DNA from: Bimastos eiseni
Taxonomy: Eukaryota > Annelida > Clitellata > Crassiclitellata > Lumbricidae
DNA: 64,000 nt
Assembly: GCA_959347315.1 (NCBI GenBank)
Contig: OY365814.1
Span: 27,365,677 to 27,429,676, forward strand
Direction of reading: 5' to 3'
The notes beneath the pieces are model-generated. The model made no database searches and was not told the origin of the DNA. It worked only from the letters and a program-made list of their open reading frames with translations. Shown in pieces: positions 35,308 through 46,909 of the stretch. The position numbers and the translations under genes are program-made. Every line of letters begins with the position of its first letter. The stretch's first letter is position 1.

Positions 35308-35382
35308 GAGCCAGTCCCAATTTTGGATAAACAGGAGGGCGACACTAATGTTTCTTGTTATCACACAGTGTCATTCAACAGA
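35308..35382 (+). repeat. DR1 dispersed repeat, copy 10
   Basis: GCTGAGCCAGTCCCAATTTT, GGATAAACAGGAGGGCGACA, CTAATGTTTCTTGTTATCAC, ACAGTGTCATTCAACAG. Confidence 0.8.
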
Positions 35383-35589
35383 AAGAACTCTCACATATCA
35401 GCCAATTTTAATCTGGCTTTAAGGAGATAGGTAAGTCTGAAACGCGAGAGCAGTGGCGGGTCGCTCAACGCGAACGACACGTTTCCTAAGAAAACTCGTT
35501 TGATCATCTTTCAAGCCACAATTTATTTAGCCAAGGTCGACGCTTTGCCAAAGGATCGAAACCCTAATCCCTGAAGGTCAAAATTCACA

Positions 35590-36840
35590 TTTTACCATAT
35601 TATGTTAGGACGCAAAAACTCGGCCGGGATGAGGAGGCGTGGAGAGATGAAAGCGGGCCACGGCAGTTGAGAAAAGATCCCGCTGAGCGTTACCATAGCT
35701 ACGGACATAAGGAAACTCATTAACTGGGGCAAGTCATTTCTCGTATTCAAAGCACGACGTCCGCGTTTGATCTTCATGATGCGTTAAATCACGCGCCGAT
35801 CAAAAGGTTGTTTGTCCGACGATTTCCAAGCTTCGAGAGCGTGGCGGCCATTTTGACGAGACTCATGCGTCGAAAACGACACGCAATTGTGAAATAATAG
35901 TCAATAAGAATTGAGCAGAACTTGCCCTACTGGAAGTCAGAATGTGAGAACAACATGTTCTCGTTCGTGCAAATAACGAGCTGTGCGAGCTATTTAATCA
36001 TATAAACTAAAATAAAAAATTTTTTGATTGGTGGAAAGCGATTTTTATGCAGTGACCAAGCCAATTAACGAGCCAATTAATTATATAGACTAAAATCAAA
36101 TTTCATGGATTGATGAAAATGACACATACTGTGGAAAATTGAAACAAATCATCCAATTTTCTATTCCGAATGCATAAAATCAATAAAAAAAATGATAAAG
36201 AACATGGCAAAACTCTATATACAGAATGGTGATGAATGATTCAAAAGCATTTGAAGATCCACGAAGAAACTTGAGAGCTTGCTGACACGAGGTCTAATAG
36301 CAAAGACAGAACATTTACGTAGCGCCCCTTCGCTTGACTTAGGAAAGCGGATGAATCTTTCCCCTCTTGTTCGTCGTCGTCTCTTAAAATGTTTTATCGT
36401 TTTTCTATGCTTCAGTTTGAATCATCTTACTTTCGGCGCTGTCGTAGCGTGACATCCGAGGATTTCTGAGGTCGTAGATTTTCACAGAGCAATTGGTCGA
36501 GGCTTTTAAAAATCCTGATCGATCGGACTCTGTCAGCGGAATCCTAAGTAAACGGCGAGAAAGGCGTCTATTGAAACGACAATGACAGACGATCGAAAAG
36601 AATCGACTTAAGCACCGCAAGGAAAAGCACGGAGCAGCGGAGCAAGGTTCACACTGACGACTACAGGCCTACACATTGTGTTGTTATTTCATTTCGTAGC
36701 TGGACTATACGGCGTTATATTCGAGAACTAGAGACGTGGCCAGGGTCGTGATTATGTCTCACCCGGATGCCATTCGGGATAGGGTTATATAGATATGAAA
36801 GACGCGTACGCTACTTTTCACCTCTTTGCGGGATATTCAT
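35590..36840. other. Unique sequence with a short diverged duplication
   Basis: ATTTAATCATATAAACTAAA (about 35991) is echoed by AATTAATTATATAGACTAAA (about 36075), an old tandem duplication of roughly 80 bp. At 36300-36325, minus strand, GGCGCTACGTAAATGTTCTG resembles the LINE tail motif. No gene recognised. Confidence 0.45.
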
Positions 36841-36844
36841 TCAT

Positions 36845-36870
36845 TACGAAAATTTATATAGCGCCCTTCG
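36845..36870 (-). repeat. Isolated LINE/SINE 3' tail motif
   Basis: On the minus strand GGGCGCTATATAAATTTTCG matches the end of the 7.2-kb LINE (GGCGCTATATAAATGCTTG). Confidence 0.5.
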
Positions 36871-36986
36871 ATTCGCTCCCGACCATCGCACAGCTAAAAC
36901 GAACAGTTTTAAGGCGAGTATAAAAGACGTCTGAGTGGACCCTTGGCGACAACTGTAACAACAACTAACAAATAACAAATAGCAAC

Positions 36987-37096
36987 AACTCCTCCGCTGC
37001 TTGAACTAAGGCAGTGACAGTCCCAAGTCTGGATAAAGGAGGAGGGCGACGTTAATGATCTGGTTATCGCACAGTGTCGTTAAACTGCAATAACCA
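36987..37096 (+). repeat. DR1 dispersed repeat, copy 11
   Basis: AACTCCTCCGCTGCTTGAAC, AAGGCAGTGACAGTCCCAAG, GGATAAAGGAGGAGGGCGAC, then CACAGTGTCGTTAAACTGCA. Both ends agree with copies 6, 7 and 8, giving a full unit of about 105 bp. Confidence 0.85.
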
Positions 37097-37559
37097 CTAC
37101 CTTGGCGACAACAAACGGTTCACCTATATATTATATATTATATTCCGCAAATACAATTGAATTCCCCAGAACATTGTTTCTCTGAAGAGCAACTGGAGAA
37201 TTCAGGCGATGCATTAATGGTGGTCCGAATGTCCTCTTCTTCATCTGGAAGATTTGTTCCGCTCCAGAAATCTACCATTTTTATGTCAATGGCTAACTGC
37301 GAGAACCAGGCACCTGATCGGAAAAATTAGCAGGTCAAACATGAAAAACTATGACACTTCCTACTGTTCACTTATTTCTCAGAGGTCTTCGGAAACAAAC
37401 ACAAATATCAGCCGCTCCTTTTCAACTATTACAAGTTCCACTTTTCCAATCGTTCTGTTCGTCGACAAATTTTTCTAATCCCCACAAACAGAAACTGGAC
37501 TTCGATGCCTTATTTGACCACTTATTGAAAAGTCTATGCTTGAGATTAGTTTCTTGAAA

Positions 37560-37700
37560 CGACAGGAAACATCAGCAACACTAGCAATGAGAGTAACAAT
37601 AACACTACAGGAATAACAATAACTTTAACAGCAATAACAACGAAAGTAACGATAACAATAGCAATAGCAATTTTAATAATACTACTAATAATAATAATCT
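37560..37700. repeat. Degenerate (AAC/AAT)n trinucleotide tract
   Basis: AACAATAACAGTAAC-like triplets with frequent substitutions over about 140 bp. Confidence 0.8.
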
Positions 37701-38875
37701 CAGTATATAAAAGGAAGATTCTGTACCGTCTGTCTGTCTGTCCGGCCATGCATTTGAAGAGTTTTAGAGCTATTGACTCGAAACCATCGCCGTTCGCTCG
37801 GGGAACACCTGGGGCACCCGGTAGAGGGGTGGTGAACCCGCGGCCGCCGTCGTCCTGCTCTCCAGGTCCAAAAACCCGTGCAACATCGACTCCCCAGCTA
37901 GTAATTATAATTATAATAATAATTATATATGCGTCACAAAGAATTGGCCAAACAAATTAGTACAGCATAGGCAGTGCTATATGAATAAAGTTTACGTCAG
38001 TAATGACATCGGTCCAACAAATCTTTTCAGTTAATCAAATCGTTCACTATAATTAGTTGATTTGATTCTGATCTGGTCAACAATTAATCACAAATGACAA
38101 CTATGATATTAAAGAATCCATAACACGAGATCAAACAACCCGTGAAACGTTCATATCAGATGAGCATAGGCAGTAACACAATGAAGCCGCAATATGTCCC
38201 TGTCAAAGTTCTAATAGATAATTCTCCTACGTATATTATGTCCGCTATTTATCGAGGCTTCTGCCGCTAGATGGCTGATCTGAACTCTCTTCCGTCTCTC
38301 TGACCGTGAACTAGCATTCATATAAACGTGCACACCATTTCACTCATACATGTGTGCATACATCCATCATTCTTTAGCGCTATATTAATGCTGTTCACAT
38401 GACTTCGTGGATTTCATAGGCGGGGAAGGGATTTATTTGTTGACCGCAGACCAGGTTTCGAATCAACTTTTCATTACAATAATATTTCGTCGGAGACGTT
38501 TCTCATTAATAAAGTTATTAACTATGTGCATGTTATTAATTATGCGCAATTTAAGATTAGTTAATTGAGTTAGTTTATTATGCCAGGCAAGTAAAACAAG
38601 TTGAGCGAGGGCCATCAGATTCAAACCAACCATGGTAGAATTGAACAGCAACGCGTGAATAATTTGAATATAACCCTAGTGATCATAATTGTGACTACGC
38701 TTGCCAAAGATTATCAGGAGTAGGTGATTGGTCGTTACAGCAGTCAGATTGGAAATAGCTCACCTGTGGCAGTAAGAAATTCTATCTGGTTTGGAAGAAA
38801 TGAATTTTGGGAAGGAGACGCATGCAGAGAGGCAGAGATTGAGTTCCTTAATCTGGCACGTTGGCACTTACGTTT

Positions 38876-39000
38876 ACATACATACATACGTACATATATA
38901 TATACATACATACATACATACATACATACAAACATACATACATACAAACATACATACATACATACATACATACATACATACATACATACATACATACATG

Positions 39001-39032
<32 letters not shown>

Positions 39033-39120
39033 CATACATACATACATACATACATACGAACATACATACATGCATGCATACATGCGTGCATACGTTCGTA
39101 CGAACGTATGTTTACGTACG
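38876..39120. repeat. (CATA)n microsatellite
   Basis: About 245 bp of CATA with CATG, CAAA and CGTA variants. His/Thr/Ile/Tyr frames on plus and Met/Tyr/Val/Cys frames on minus are shadows. Confidence 0.96.
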
Positions 39121-39189
39121 TATGTTTGGATTGAAGGATTTGGTTATAATTATAAACACTTGCATGTGAACAATGCACAGTATGATGCC

Positions 39190-39345
39190 TACATTTACGT
39201 ATAATGTTCGATGGCATAAGGAGTAAGACATACAGAGTAAGACATACAGAGTAAGACATAAGAAGTAGGTAAGTAAGTAAGTATATTCCTGAATCACACA
39301 GAGTAAGACACCTAGTGTAAGACAGACATAATAAGACACACAGAG
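39190..39345. repeat. AGTAAGACATACAG short tandem words
   Basis: AGAGTAAGACATAC-like words recur at about 14-bp spacing from 39222 and again with variants to 39345, interrupted by GTAAGTAAGTAAG. Confidence 0.75.
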
Positions 39346-40504
39346 TAAGAATTACAACGGACCCAAGACCTACGATTGCCGACTATACGGTGACGTGGAA
39401 ATCTAATAAATCGGGCATCGATCAGAACATAATTGCTGTTTAAACATGGCTGACGGGTTCTGTGTGGGGCGAAGGAGACAGTCTCTTATATCTGAATTTG
39501 ACTGAACTAGTGACGGACGGTGGTGAACGGATGAATTTTAGATCAAGCCGAACCGAGAATTGGAAGGATTGCTCCGTTCACTTGAGGAAAATGGATTTTC
39601 CTACCATTTCGTCCAATTTATATGCAAGTAATCAACCCTCTCTGGTAGCTAATAAAGACGTTCACAGTCATCTGCATAAAATAACACGTGGCAGCCGAGA
39701 TATACGGGTAATTAGGTCAAATATATTGGGCAATTGCAACGCATTTATTGTGCACAGATCCGTAGGCCCATATATTGATCACTGATCTGTACTCCTCACA
39801 CACTCCCCCCATCTGCATATTTAATAGCATAGTCAATGCTATGTGAGATTATGAAATTTATTGAAATGCGCTATATAAGTCTCTGTATGGTCTATCCCAC
39901 AAGACCGCATCTTCTCAGGAACTGGTTAACACTATGCTGATCTTATTTTACCCAGTCAACCTGCACTCTTTATCTCAGTTTAAGAGCATTCATATACATG
40001 CTTATTATAACTTAGTCTATGCTCTGTATCAATATATAACAATATACATTGATGCATACAGGACGTCGACAAAAGCTAGCTGACGAATCCAGCATCGTTG
40101 ATGCATATTTAATAAATTCGTGATGGAAGCGCTTCCGTAATTAAATTTAAATTACGGAAAATTGTTTTGCTGCGGCCATACGCTGCATCTTCATTGGTGC
40201 AATTAATAACGCTAATAATGAAGAACGTCTCAAATGAAAGATGATTATGATGTAGTGCTTAGACGAGTCGTTTCTCGTCATAATATCATAATACGGACGA
40301 ACCTGGTCGGCAGTTTTCGCTCAATTCGTTTTGCATGATTTCTAACAGCGTCTAAATGTTACCGAAGGTCAAAAAAAATGTGGATAATGATCAAGAATCG
40401 CTGTCTGCCTAACCACACAACATAAAGAGTTATACAAAATTTGAGAGATTCAGATTTAAGTAAGCAAGAAGCTGTTCTTGGGAGTTCGAAGTGCACGATG
40501 CATA

Positions 40505-40805
40505 TAATAACACAGCGCAACATAACATAACACGACGTGATATGAATATCATAATGTAACATAGAATAACACAGCGTAACATAGAATAACACAGCGTAAC
40601 ATAGAACAACACGACGTAACATAGAATGACACAGCGTAACATAGAATAACACAGCGTAACATAGAATGACACAGCGTAACATAGAATAACACAGCGTAAC
40701 ATAGAATAACACAGCGTAACATAGAATAACACAGCGTAACAGAATAACACAACGTAACATAGAATAACACAGCGTAACGTAGAATAACACGACGTAACAT
40801 AGAAT
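40505..40805. repeat. 20-bp minisatellite (ATAGAATAACACAGCGTAAC)
   Basis: About 12 clear units of 20 bp with ACAGCG/ACGACG and GAATAAC/GAATGAC variants. Minus-strand frames read Cys/Tyr/Val/Leu/Phe repeats. Confidence 0.93.
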
Positions 40806-40954
40806 GACATAATAATGACACAGAAAACCATGGCGAATATAAAATTACATAACGAAGCATAAACAGCATGACATAAGCCAAAATAACATGACGTTACATA
40901 AAACAACTGCCTGCCTGGCTCTCTCGAATTTGACCACTGCCTATCGATTTTGTT

Positions 40955-41048
40955 CTGATCAAGCGCCTGTGAATAAACTGGTGCCCGCGACTTAGCTTTT
41001 GTGGGCGCTGTAGAAATGTTAAGATTATGACTACGAATACGATTACAA
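40955..41048 (+). repeat. DR2 dispersed repeat, copy 4
   Basis: TGATCAAGCGCCTGTGAATA, AACTGGTGCCCGCGACTTAG, CTTTTGTGGGCGCTGTAGAA, then ATTATGACTACGAATACGATTAC split over the tail. This is one of the two best DR2 copies. Confidence 0.8.
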
Positions 41049-41159
41049 CTTAAAGTAACATGAAATTACGTAACGTAACATAAAATTCATTCTTCTAAGA
41101 GTCTACGAAGACATTAGCGCAGTGAGATATGATAAGATAGCTTTGCATAATGATACGTG

Positions 41160-41300
41160 ACCTTGCACAATCGAACATAACAGAGCACAATCGAACATAA
41201 CAGAGCACAATCGAACATAACAGCGTACAACGGAACATAACAGAGCACAATGGAACATAACAGAGCATGACATAACACAACAGAATTGAGCAGGACACAG
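41160..41300. repeat. Second 20-bp minisatellite (CGAACATAACAGAGCACAAT)
   Basis: About six units of 20 bp with variants. It has the same period and the same TAACA-rich flavour as the array 400 bp upstream and may derive from a common seed. Confidence 0.88.
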
Positions 41301-41393
41301 AGGAGCACAGAATAACGCAGTAGTGCACAGCATATGACGGGAGGTTAAAGGAAGGTAAGGTAAAGAAATGGAACTGAAGAATCGTCAAGGACT

Positions 41394-41775
41394 GGAAAGA
41401 AAATGGAAGGAAATGAAAGTGAAGAACAGGGAAAGAAAGGTAGGGGAGTGGAATGGAAGGAAATGAAAGTAAAGAACAGGGAAAGAAAGGTAGGGGAGTG
41501 GAATGGAAGGAAATGAAAGTGAAGAACAGGGAAAGAAGGGTAGGGGAGTGGAATGGAAGGAAATGAAAGTGAAGAACAGGGAAAGAAGGGTAGGGGAGTG
41601 GAATGGAGGGAAATGAAAGTAAAGAACAGGGAAAGAAAGGTAGGGGAGTGGAATGGAAGGAAATGAAAGTGAAGAACAGGGAAAGAAGGGTAGGGGAGTG
41701 GAATGGAGGGAAATGAAAGTAAAGAACAGGGAAAGAAGGGTATGGGAGTGGAATGGAAGGAAAGGGAATGGAGGA
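41394..41775. repeat. 50-bp purine-rich minisatellite
   Basis: Seven to eight units of exactly 50 bp (GAATGGAAGGAAATGAAAGT, GAAGAACAGGGAAAGAAAGG, TAGGGGAGTG), starting at 41401, 41451, 41501 and so on. Purines make up nearly the whole plus strand. The minus frame gives a Phe/Ser/Pro/Leu repeat that is not a gene. Confidence 0.95.
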
Positions 41776-42044
41776 TAGAAGATGAGTCCTCCCTTCGCTG
41801 ACGAGACTGAGACTGAGATGGTGGGCATCATCTTCTCCGTGGAGACTTAATCATGAAAATGACTGCGCTTCGATTTGTCTTAAGGAACGTCGTCTGACCT
41901 TTTCTCTGACGGTCCCTATTCAGCGGATAATTAGGGTTATTAATCCGCACGAATCATTTTTCACCAACGACGACGCACCACAACGCAATTTCTACGCCTG
42001 TTTCTCTTCTTTCGTACTTTCATCCTTCAATTCAAATGTACATC

Positions 42045-42192
42045 CACGTATCCATTCATCCATCCATCCATTCGTTCGTACATTCATTCATACATTCGTT
42101 CATTCATTCATTCGTTAATTAATTAATTAATTAATTCATTCATTCATTCATTCATCCATCCATCCATCCATCCATCCATCCATCCAACCACT
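42045..42192. repeat. (CATT)n, (AATT)n and (CATC)n compound microsatellite
   Basis: CATT/CGTT tetramers, then AATTAATT, then CATT, then eight CATC units. Confidence 0.93.
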
Positions 42193-42604
42193 CATCAACC
42201 TACTCATCTGTCTGTTCTTCCTTATACCCCGCTGTTCATCTGTCCATTTCTTCGTAGTCTATTCCCTCTCCCCCTCTCTCTGTCTCTCTCTCTCAGTATT
42301 TTTCTGTCTGTCTGTTTCATTCTGTCTGTCTGTCAATCTCTCTCAGTCTCCATCTTCATTAGCTTCACTTGCCAGTCAGAGCTATTTCCAGCGCCAATAA
42401 AATCAACCTCTTTTCAGGCAATCATGTAAAATCAATGAAACCGCTTTCTATAAAACGCACCAAACAATGTAACCTGCGTCGATATAAAAACACACCTTAT
42501 TCTCGGAGCCTCTTCGGAATAATAAATCCTCCGTTGTCCGAATGCTGGTGTTTACAGGCGATAATGTTTTTCGAATGTCCCAGCGACTAGACGTAGTTCA
42601 TTGG

Positions 42605-42662
42605 CGTCACAAAATTCCATTAATCGTCACAAAATTCCATTATTCGTCACAAAATTCCATTA
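42605..42662. repeat. Three 20-bp tandem units next to a LINE tail
   Basis: CGTCACAAAATTCCATTAAT occurs three times with one or two changes. It lies directly beyond the LINE 3' end at 42663-42850. Confidence 0.9.
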
Positions 42663-42850
42663 CATTTTCAATTCAATTCAATATGTTTTTATTGAGCCCA
42701 ACCGAAGAACATTCAAGTAAAATACGCACATTGATAATCAACAGGAGTGAGAATAGTAGAGAAGAAGAAAAATTCTATAGGGATCGGTGGTCCCGCTAGT
42801 CGGGCTACCCTTCCTTGAATAAAGGCTACAGTATGAAGCGGTATAACCAG
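42663..42850 (-). mobile_element. LINE 3' end with conserved hairpin and ATTGA tail
   Basis: On the minus strand: GGGTAGCCCGACTAGCGGGA, CCACCGATCCCTATAGAATT, a T/C-rich stretch, CTCAATAAAAACATATTGAA and a TTGAATTGAA pentamer tail. The block TAGCGGGAC-AC-G-TCCCT also occurs at the 3' end of the LINE at 52.0-53.3 kb, so both belong to related non-LTR families whose 3' UTR carries a recognisable stem. AATAAAA may be a polyadenylation signal. No coding part was recognised here. Confidence 0.7.
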
Positions 42851-43607
42851 GCAATTCAGATTGAAAAACGTATACCATAAACTTAACTAGTTAATAATAG
42901 ACGACCAGTGCACGTAATGCTATTTTAAATCGGTATAATATTATGCGAAACTGGTCAGATCTCTTATGTAGTGGAAAAGTCCTACGTAATCGGATTGCAA
43001 ACAGCACGAGGGCTTAGTCAGATAACTGGTTCAATCTGGTTGCAATTTGTCACCGTAGCTGGCTGTGCTGTGCCTTTGCTTCCTAGTCTCGAAAGTCGCT
43101 TTTAAGAGCTTTTCAGAGTGAAGTTAATTGCTACCGGACACACGAGGTGTTCCTTGTTTTACTCTGCGATCGAAAAACACGCTATGTCGGTCGGCTTCAT
43201 AGGCAGAAAATAATTATAACATCAGAATATTATGTGCACACGTGTATACACTAATACTTGCAGGTTTGCATGTATGATCTCTATGTTTCTTTCTGTATTT
43301 TTTCTGTCTCACTGTCTGTCAATCTCTCTGCCACTATCTTCGTTATCTTACGAGGCCAACAGAGGCATGGGCAAAACGCTATGTAAGCTGTGCTATAGAT
43401 ATCTGAGACCGATGCATTAGGAGTCATGACGGTCTAAAGAGCGGAGTGGACGTCCAGAGGTAGCTGAGATAGGTTGCCTGGTAAGTTCACAATGGTAGTG
43501 TAGAGCATGACCAAAAAACGCTTTGTATGTAAGAAAAAGAATTTTCAGCAGAATACCTTGAGTTAGGGGAAGCCAACGAAGATGCTCAGTCATGAAAGTA
43601 GAAATAT

Positions 43608-43748
43608 GCGAGAGACGAGGAAGCGAGGAGGAAGCGAGGAGGAAGCGAGGAGGAAGCGAGGAGGAAGTGAGGAGGAAGCGAGGAGGAAGCGAGGAGGAAG
43701 CGAGGAGGAAGCGAGGAGGAAGCGAGGAGGAAGCGAGGAGGAAGGCGG
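43608..43748. repeat. 11-bp minisatellite (GAAGCGAGGAG)
   Basis: About 12 nearly perfect units. As 11 is not a multiple of three, one array yields the same Arg/Lys/Gly/Ser/Glu repeat in all plus frames. Confidence 0.95.
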
Positions 43749-44521
43749 GCAATCAAACGAGCAGCTGCATTATATAGGCCTGTAAGTACAGACTGTAGCC
43801 GGAACGAGGCGGAGTTTTCTTTGGCCGATGAGTAATGAGTTACTTGTGAGCACCCGTCTGAGAATCACTAAAGCTTCTGACAAGATGCAATTCCGAATTG
43901 CTTACTCGCTAAACAAAAGTGAATCTCTTATTTGAAGAAGAAAAACCGCCCTATGGGTCGATGACTTGAGTTCTCTGCAGCCTGGAGCATGTTCCAGTTT
44001 AACGTTCAACCCTTCCCATTCTGGGCACTTCCAACCACTTCCAGGATGATAATTCCTCTAATGCTGATGGAAATTTATATATTTCCTGCGAATAAAAACC
44101 TATCAGAGGCTATAAAGGTCGATCGTGGTCCTTTCTAGGGGCGCTTACCGCTCCACTCTGTTGGTCGTTTTTTGTCTAGAAAAGCCCCAAAGAATTGTAA
44201 GGCGATCCTACCTATTGCCATAAAAGATATTGCATATATATTACGATATACAACATGCATATCCATATATTATATATACACAGATATTATATAAATATAC
44301 ATAGATGTATTAATATTATACACATATACTATATCGACCCCAATGCACATTATTCAACCACGTGAGCATGTGAAAAAGTATATAGATCTACTGTAGGTAG
44401 GTAAGTATAACGCATCCTTTAGAACAACATTATTCCGTCATTTAAGGAACTTTATGCATTTATATACTTACAATTTTTTGTCGCAGCTCATAAACGAATG
44501 CATCTCAAGTGTGTGCTCGCA

Positions 44522-44690
44522 TGTGAGTGTGTGTGTCTTTGTGTGTGTCTTTGTGTGTGTCTTTGTGTGTGTCTTTGTGTGTGTCTTTGTGTGTGTCTTT
44601 GTGTGTGTCTTTGTGTATGTTTGCGTGCATGTTTGCGTGCATGTTTGCGTTTGCGTGTCGGTGTGCGCGTGTGCGCGTGTGGGGAATAAT
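44522..44690. repeat. 12-bp GT-rich minisatellite
   Basis: TGTGTGTCTTTG repeated about eight times, then GTGCATGTTTGC units and GTGCGCGTGT. Confidence 0.95.
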
Positions 44691-45004
44691 GTATGGCAAG
44701 GCGACTTATGCGTGAGAGTAATGGACGAGGCAGCTGTTACTCGTGACATTGACTTCATTTCTGCCTTTCATCCATATTGTAAGCACAGCGTCGCATTCTG
44801 GGAAAGGCAACCCGACCTTTCCCCAATCTGCCCCCAGCGCTTCTTCTTCTAAAGACCAAGACATTAAACGCCCGCTGTAGGGGAATATCCCCACGCTGTC
44901 CACTCACGCCATCCATTATATATTTCGCTACAGAAAGCACAACACGGACGAACACAACAGCAGACACGTGGCCATGACAGAGATGCAAAGGCGTTGCTGA
45001 CGTG

Positions 45005-45080
45005 CACCATCTATTTCCTCACTCTGCCTTGCAACCAGACACTTTAAATACGTTCGATCGAACCACTAAGCTATCTTCCG
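45005..45080 (-). mobile_element. tRNA-derived SINE head candidate
   Basis: On the minus strand TAGCTTAGTGGTTCGATCGA (45073-45054) matches a polymerase III A box context (TAGC-TAGTGGTT). About 30 bases on, TCTGGTTGCAAGGC (45039-45026) resembles a B box (GGTTGCAANCC). The head resembles the one at 63.79 kb. The extent of the body downstream (towards 44.9 kb) is uncertain. Confidence 0.45.
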
Positions 45081-45339
45081 TTGACTGTATCAGCACTGAC
45101 TGCAGTGCACCAATACTAGACAATAACTGTGAAGGAGCCACATTAACTGCGCCATGCTGACAGCCACTGACTTCATAATACAAGCAACATTCATCATTAA
45201 TAATGCATCTGCTCATTATCTGTATCGATATAAATATCGTGATTGCATACAATGCAATACATGCAAATCTATACAATAAAATGCATGCAATATATAACAT
45301 ACAATAATGTGAGTGCGCTCTGGGACTATTATATCCTCC

Positions 45340-45462
45340 ATATACCTTCCATATGCCCTCCATATACCTTCCATATGCCCTCCATATACCTTCCATATGC
45401 CCTCCATATACCTTCCATATGCCCTCCATATACCTTCCATATGCCCTCCATATACCTTCGCG
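45340..45462. repeat. 22-bp minisatellite (CCATATACCTTCCATATGCCCT)
   Basis: Five to six nearly perfect 22-bp units, each composed of two related 11-mers, CCATATACCTT and CCATATGCCCT, so the higher unit is a dimer. Confidence 0.94.
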
Positions 45463-45486
45463 TCGGAGCTGCGCTGGTCACGTGCA

Positions 45487-45735
45487 TCCATTTATCCATC
45501 CATCCATCCATTCATGTATCCACCATCCATGCATCCATCCACCCAACTATCCAAGTATTTATCCATCCAACCGTCCATCCATTAATCCATCCATCCGTCC
45601 AACCATCCATCCATCCATTTCCCATTAATTCATTCATCCAGCCAGCTAGCCAGCCATTTTTCCATTCATTCATTCATTCATTCATTAATTGATTCATTCA
45701 TTCATCCAGCCAAGCCATTCATTCATCCATCGCTA
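45487..45735. repeat. Imperfect (CATC)n/(CATT)n microsatellite
   Basis: CATC with CAAC, CGTC and CATT variants over about 250 bp. Confidence 0.93.
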
Positions 45736-45929
45736 GAACAAAGGCGGCCATCGTCGTCGTCATCGTCGTCATCAAAGGCGTGTTCCTCTCCGAGGATTGT
45801 CACGAACGAAGGTCCCTGGATGATGGAAGAATCTCTGGAGCCACAAATCAGTCGCTGCTCAGTTCCTGTCAAGGCTACAACACCAGGCAACAGAAGGAGT
45901 GAACAACGTTGCCCTAGCATCTGTCCTTC

Positions 45930-46110
45930 ATTCCAGTCCTCCATTCATTTATCCATCTATCCATCCATCAATCCATCCATCCATCCATCCATCCATCCAT
46001 CAATCCATCCATCTATCCATCTATCCATCCATCTATCCATCTATCCATCCATCTATCCATCCATCAATCAATCCGTCCGTCCATCCGTCCTCCATTTGCA
46101 ATTGAATCAC
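45930..46110. repeat. Imperfect (CATC)n microsatellite
   Basis: CATC with CATT, CAAT and CTAT interruptions. This is the third CATC locus in the window. Confidence 0.93.
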
Positions 46111-46499
46111 CTCATCCGTCTTTCTATTTATCAGCATCTCCATCCTTGTATACGATCATCCATCCAACCGTCCCTCATCCAAACCCTCCATTCCCTACTC
46201 CGTCCTTCTTCCTCTTCCTTCCGTTCTTCCACTCGAGCACTGGCCTCCCTCGTCGCAGATGGAATTCATTCCACACACAATTACCACGCTGGTGAAAATG
46301 ATACGCTTCCATTTCCTGGAGGAGGGAACAGTCAACGAACGGGCGAAGAAGAGTATTAAAACGACGAACGGAGGAATAGGCGGAGGATTAGGAAAACGAG
46401 GAGGGAAACGGATAAAAAAGGTGGACGAAAGAGAAGAAGATTCCGGTTCATCTCGCTGATTACTTCCGTGGCTCTGCTGTTGCTCTGCTGGGATATGGT

Positions 46500-46650
46500 C
46501 ACAGTCTTATATCGACAGGCGACAGCCGCCTGCTCGCCCGCCGCCCGCTGGCCAACCGCCTGCCAGTCCGTGTTGGGCGCCGAAGACGGTCTGGTGGAAT
46601 GAGAGGATTACGCGCCGGTCATTCGTTGCGTTCGCTGGAAGGAGCGCGGA
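46500..46650. other. Short GC-rich patch
   Basis: GCCGCCTGCTCGCCCGCCGC and CCGCCTGCCAGTCCGTG make a local GC-rich island of about 150 bp. No gene was recognised; a promoter or exon edge is possible. Confidence 0.3.
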
Positions 46651-46769
46651 ATAACGAATTTCAAATCCTCGGATAGATGAGAGATTATTCATTTTGCGAC
46701 GCTAGACTAATGACGCTGATGAATGACAACAATACTTCAATTTATACATCATTACATGTCAGTCCTTGA

Positions 46770-46868
46770 GAGTCAGTCAGTCAGTCAGTCGGTCGGTCGG
46801 TCGGTCGGTCGGTCGGTCGGTCGGTCGGTCAGTCAGTAAGTCAGTAAGTCAGTCAGTCGGTCAGTCGG
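46770..46868. repeat. (GTCA/GTCG)n microsatellite
   Basis: About 24 tetramers: GTCA, then ten GTCG, then GTCA/GTAA variants. Confidence 0.95.
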
Positions 46869-46909
46869 TAAAAGCGGTGTGTAAACGAATTAATGTTGTT
46901 ATCCTCGGC

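Noticed and set aside
37761..37772. GTTTTAGAGCTA, identical to the start of a Cas9 repeat/guide scaffold
   Set aside because: Only 12 bases match, the sequence diverges at once, and there is no repeat array or cas gene. Chance match.
43582..43785. Arg/Lys/Glu/Gly-rich repeated frames as a basic nuclear protein
   Set aside because: The 11-bp unit gives the same peptide repeat in all three forward frames, which shows it is a repeat artefact.
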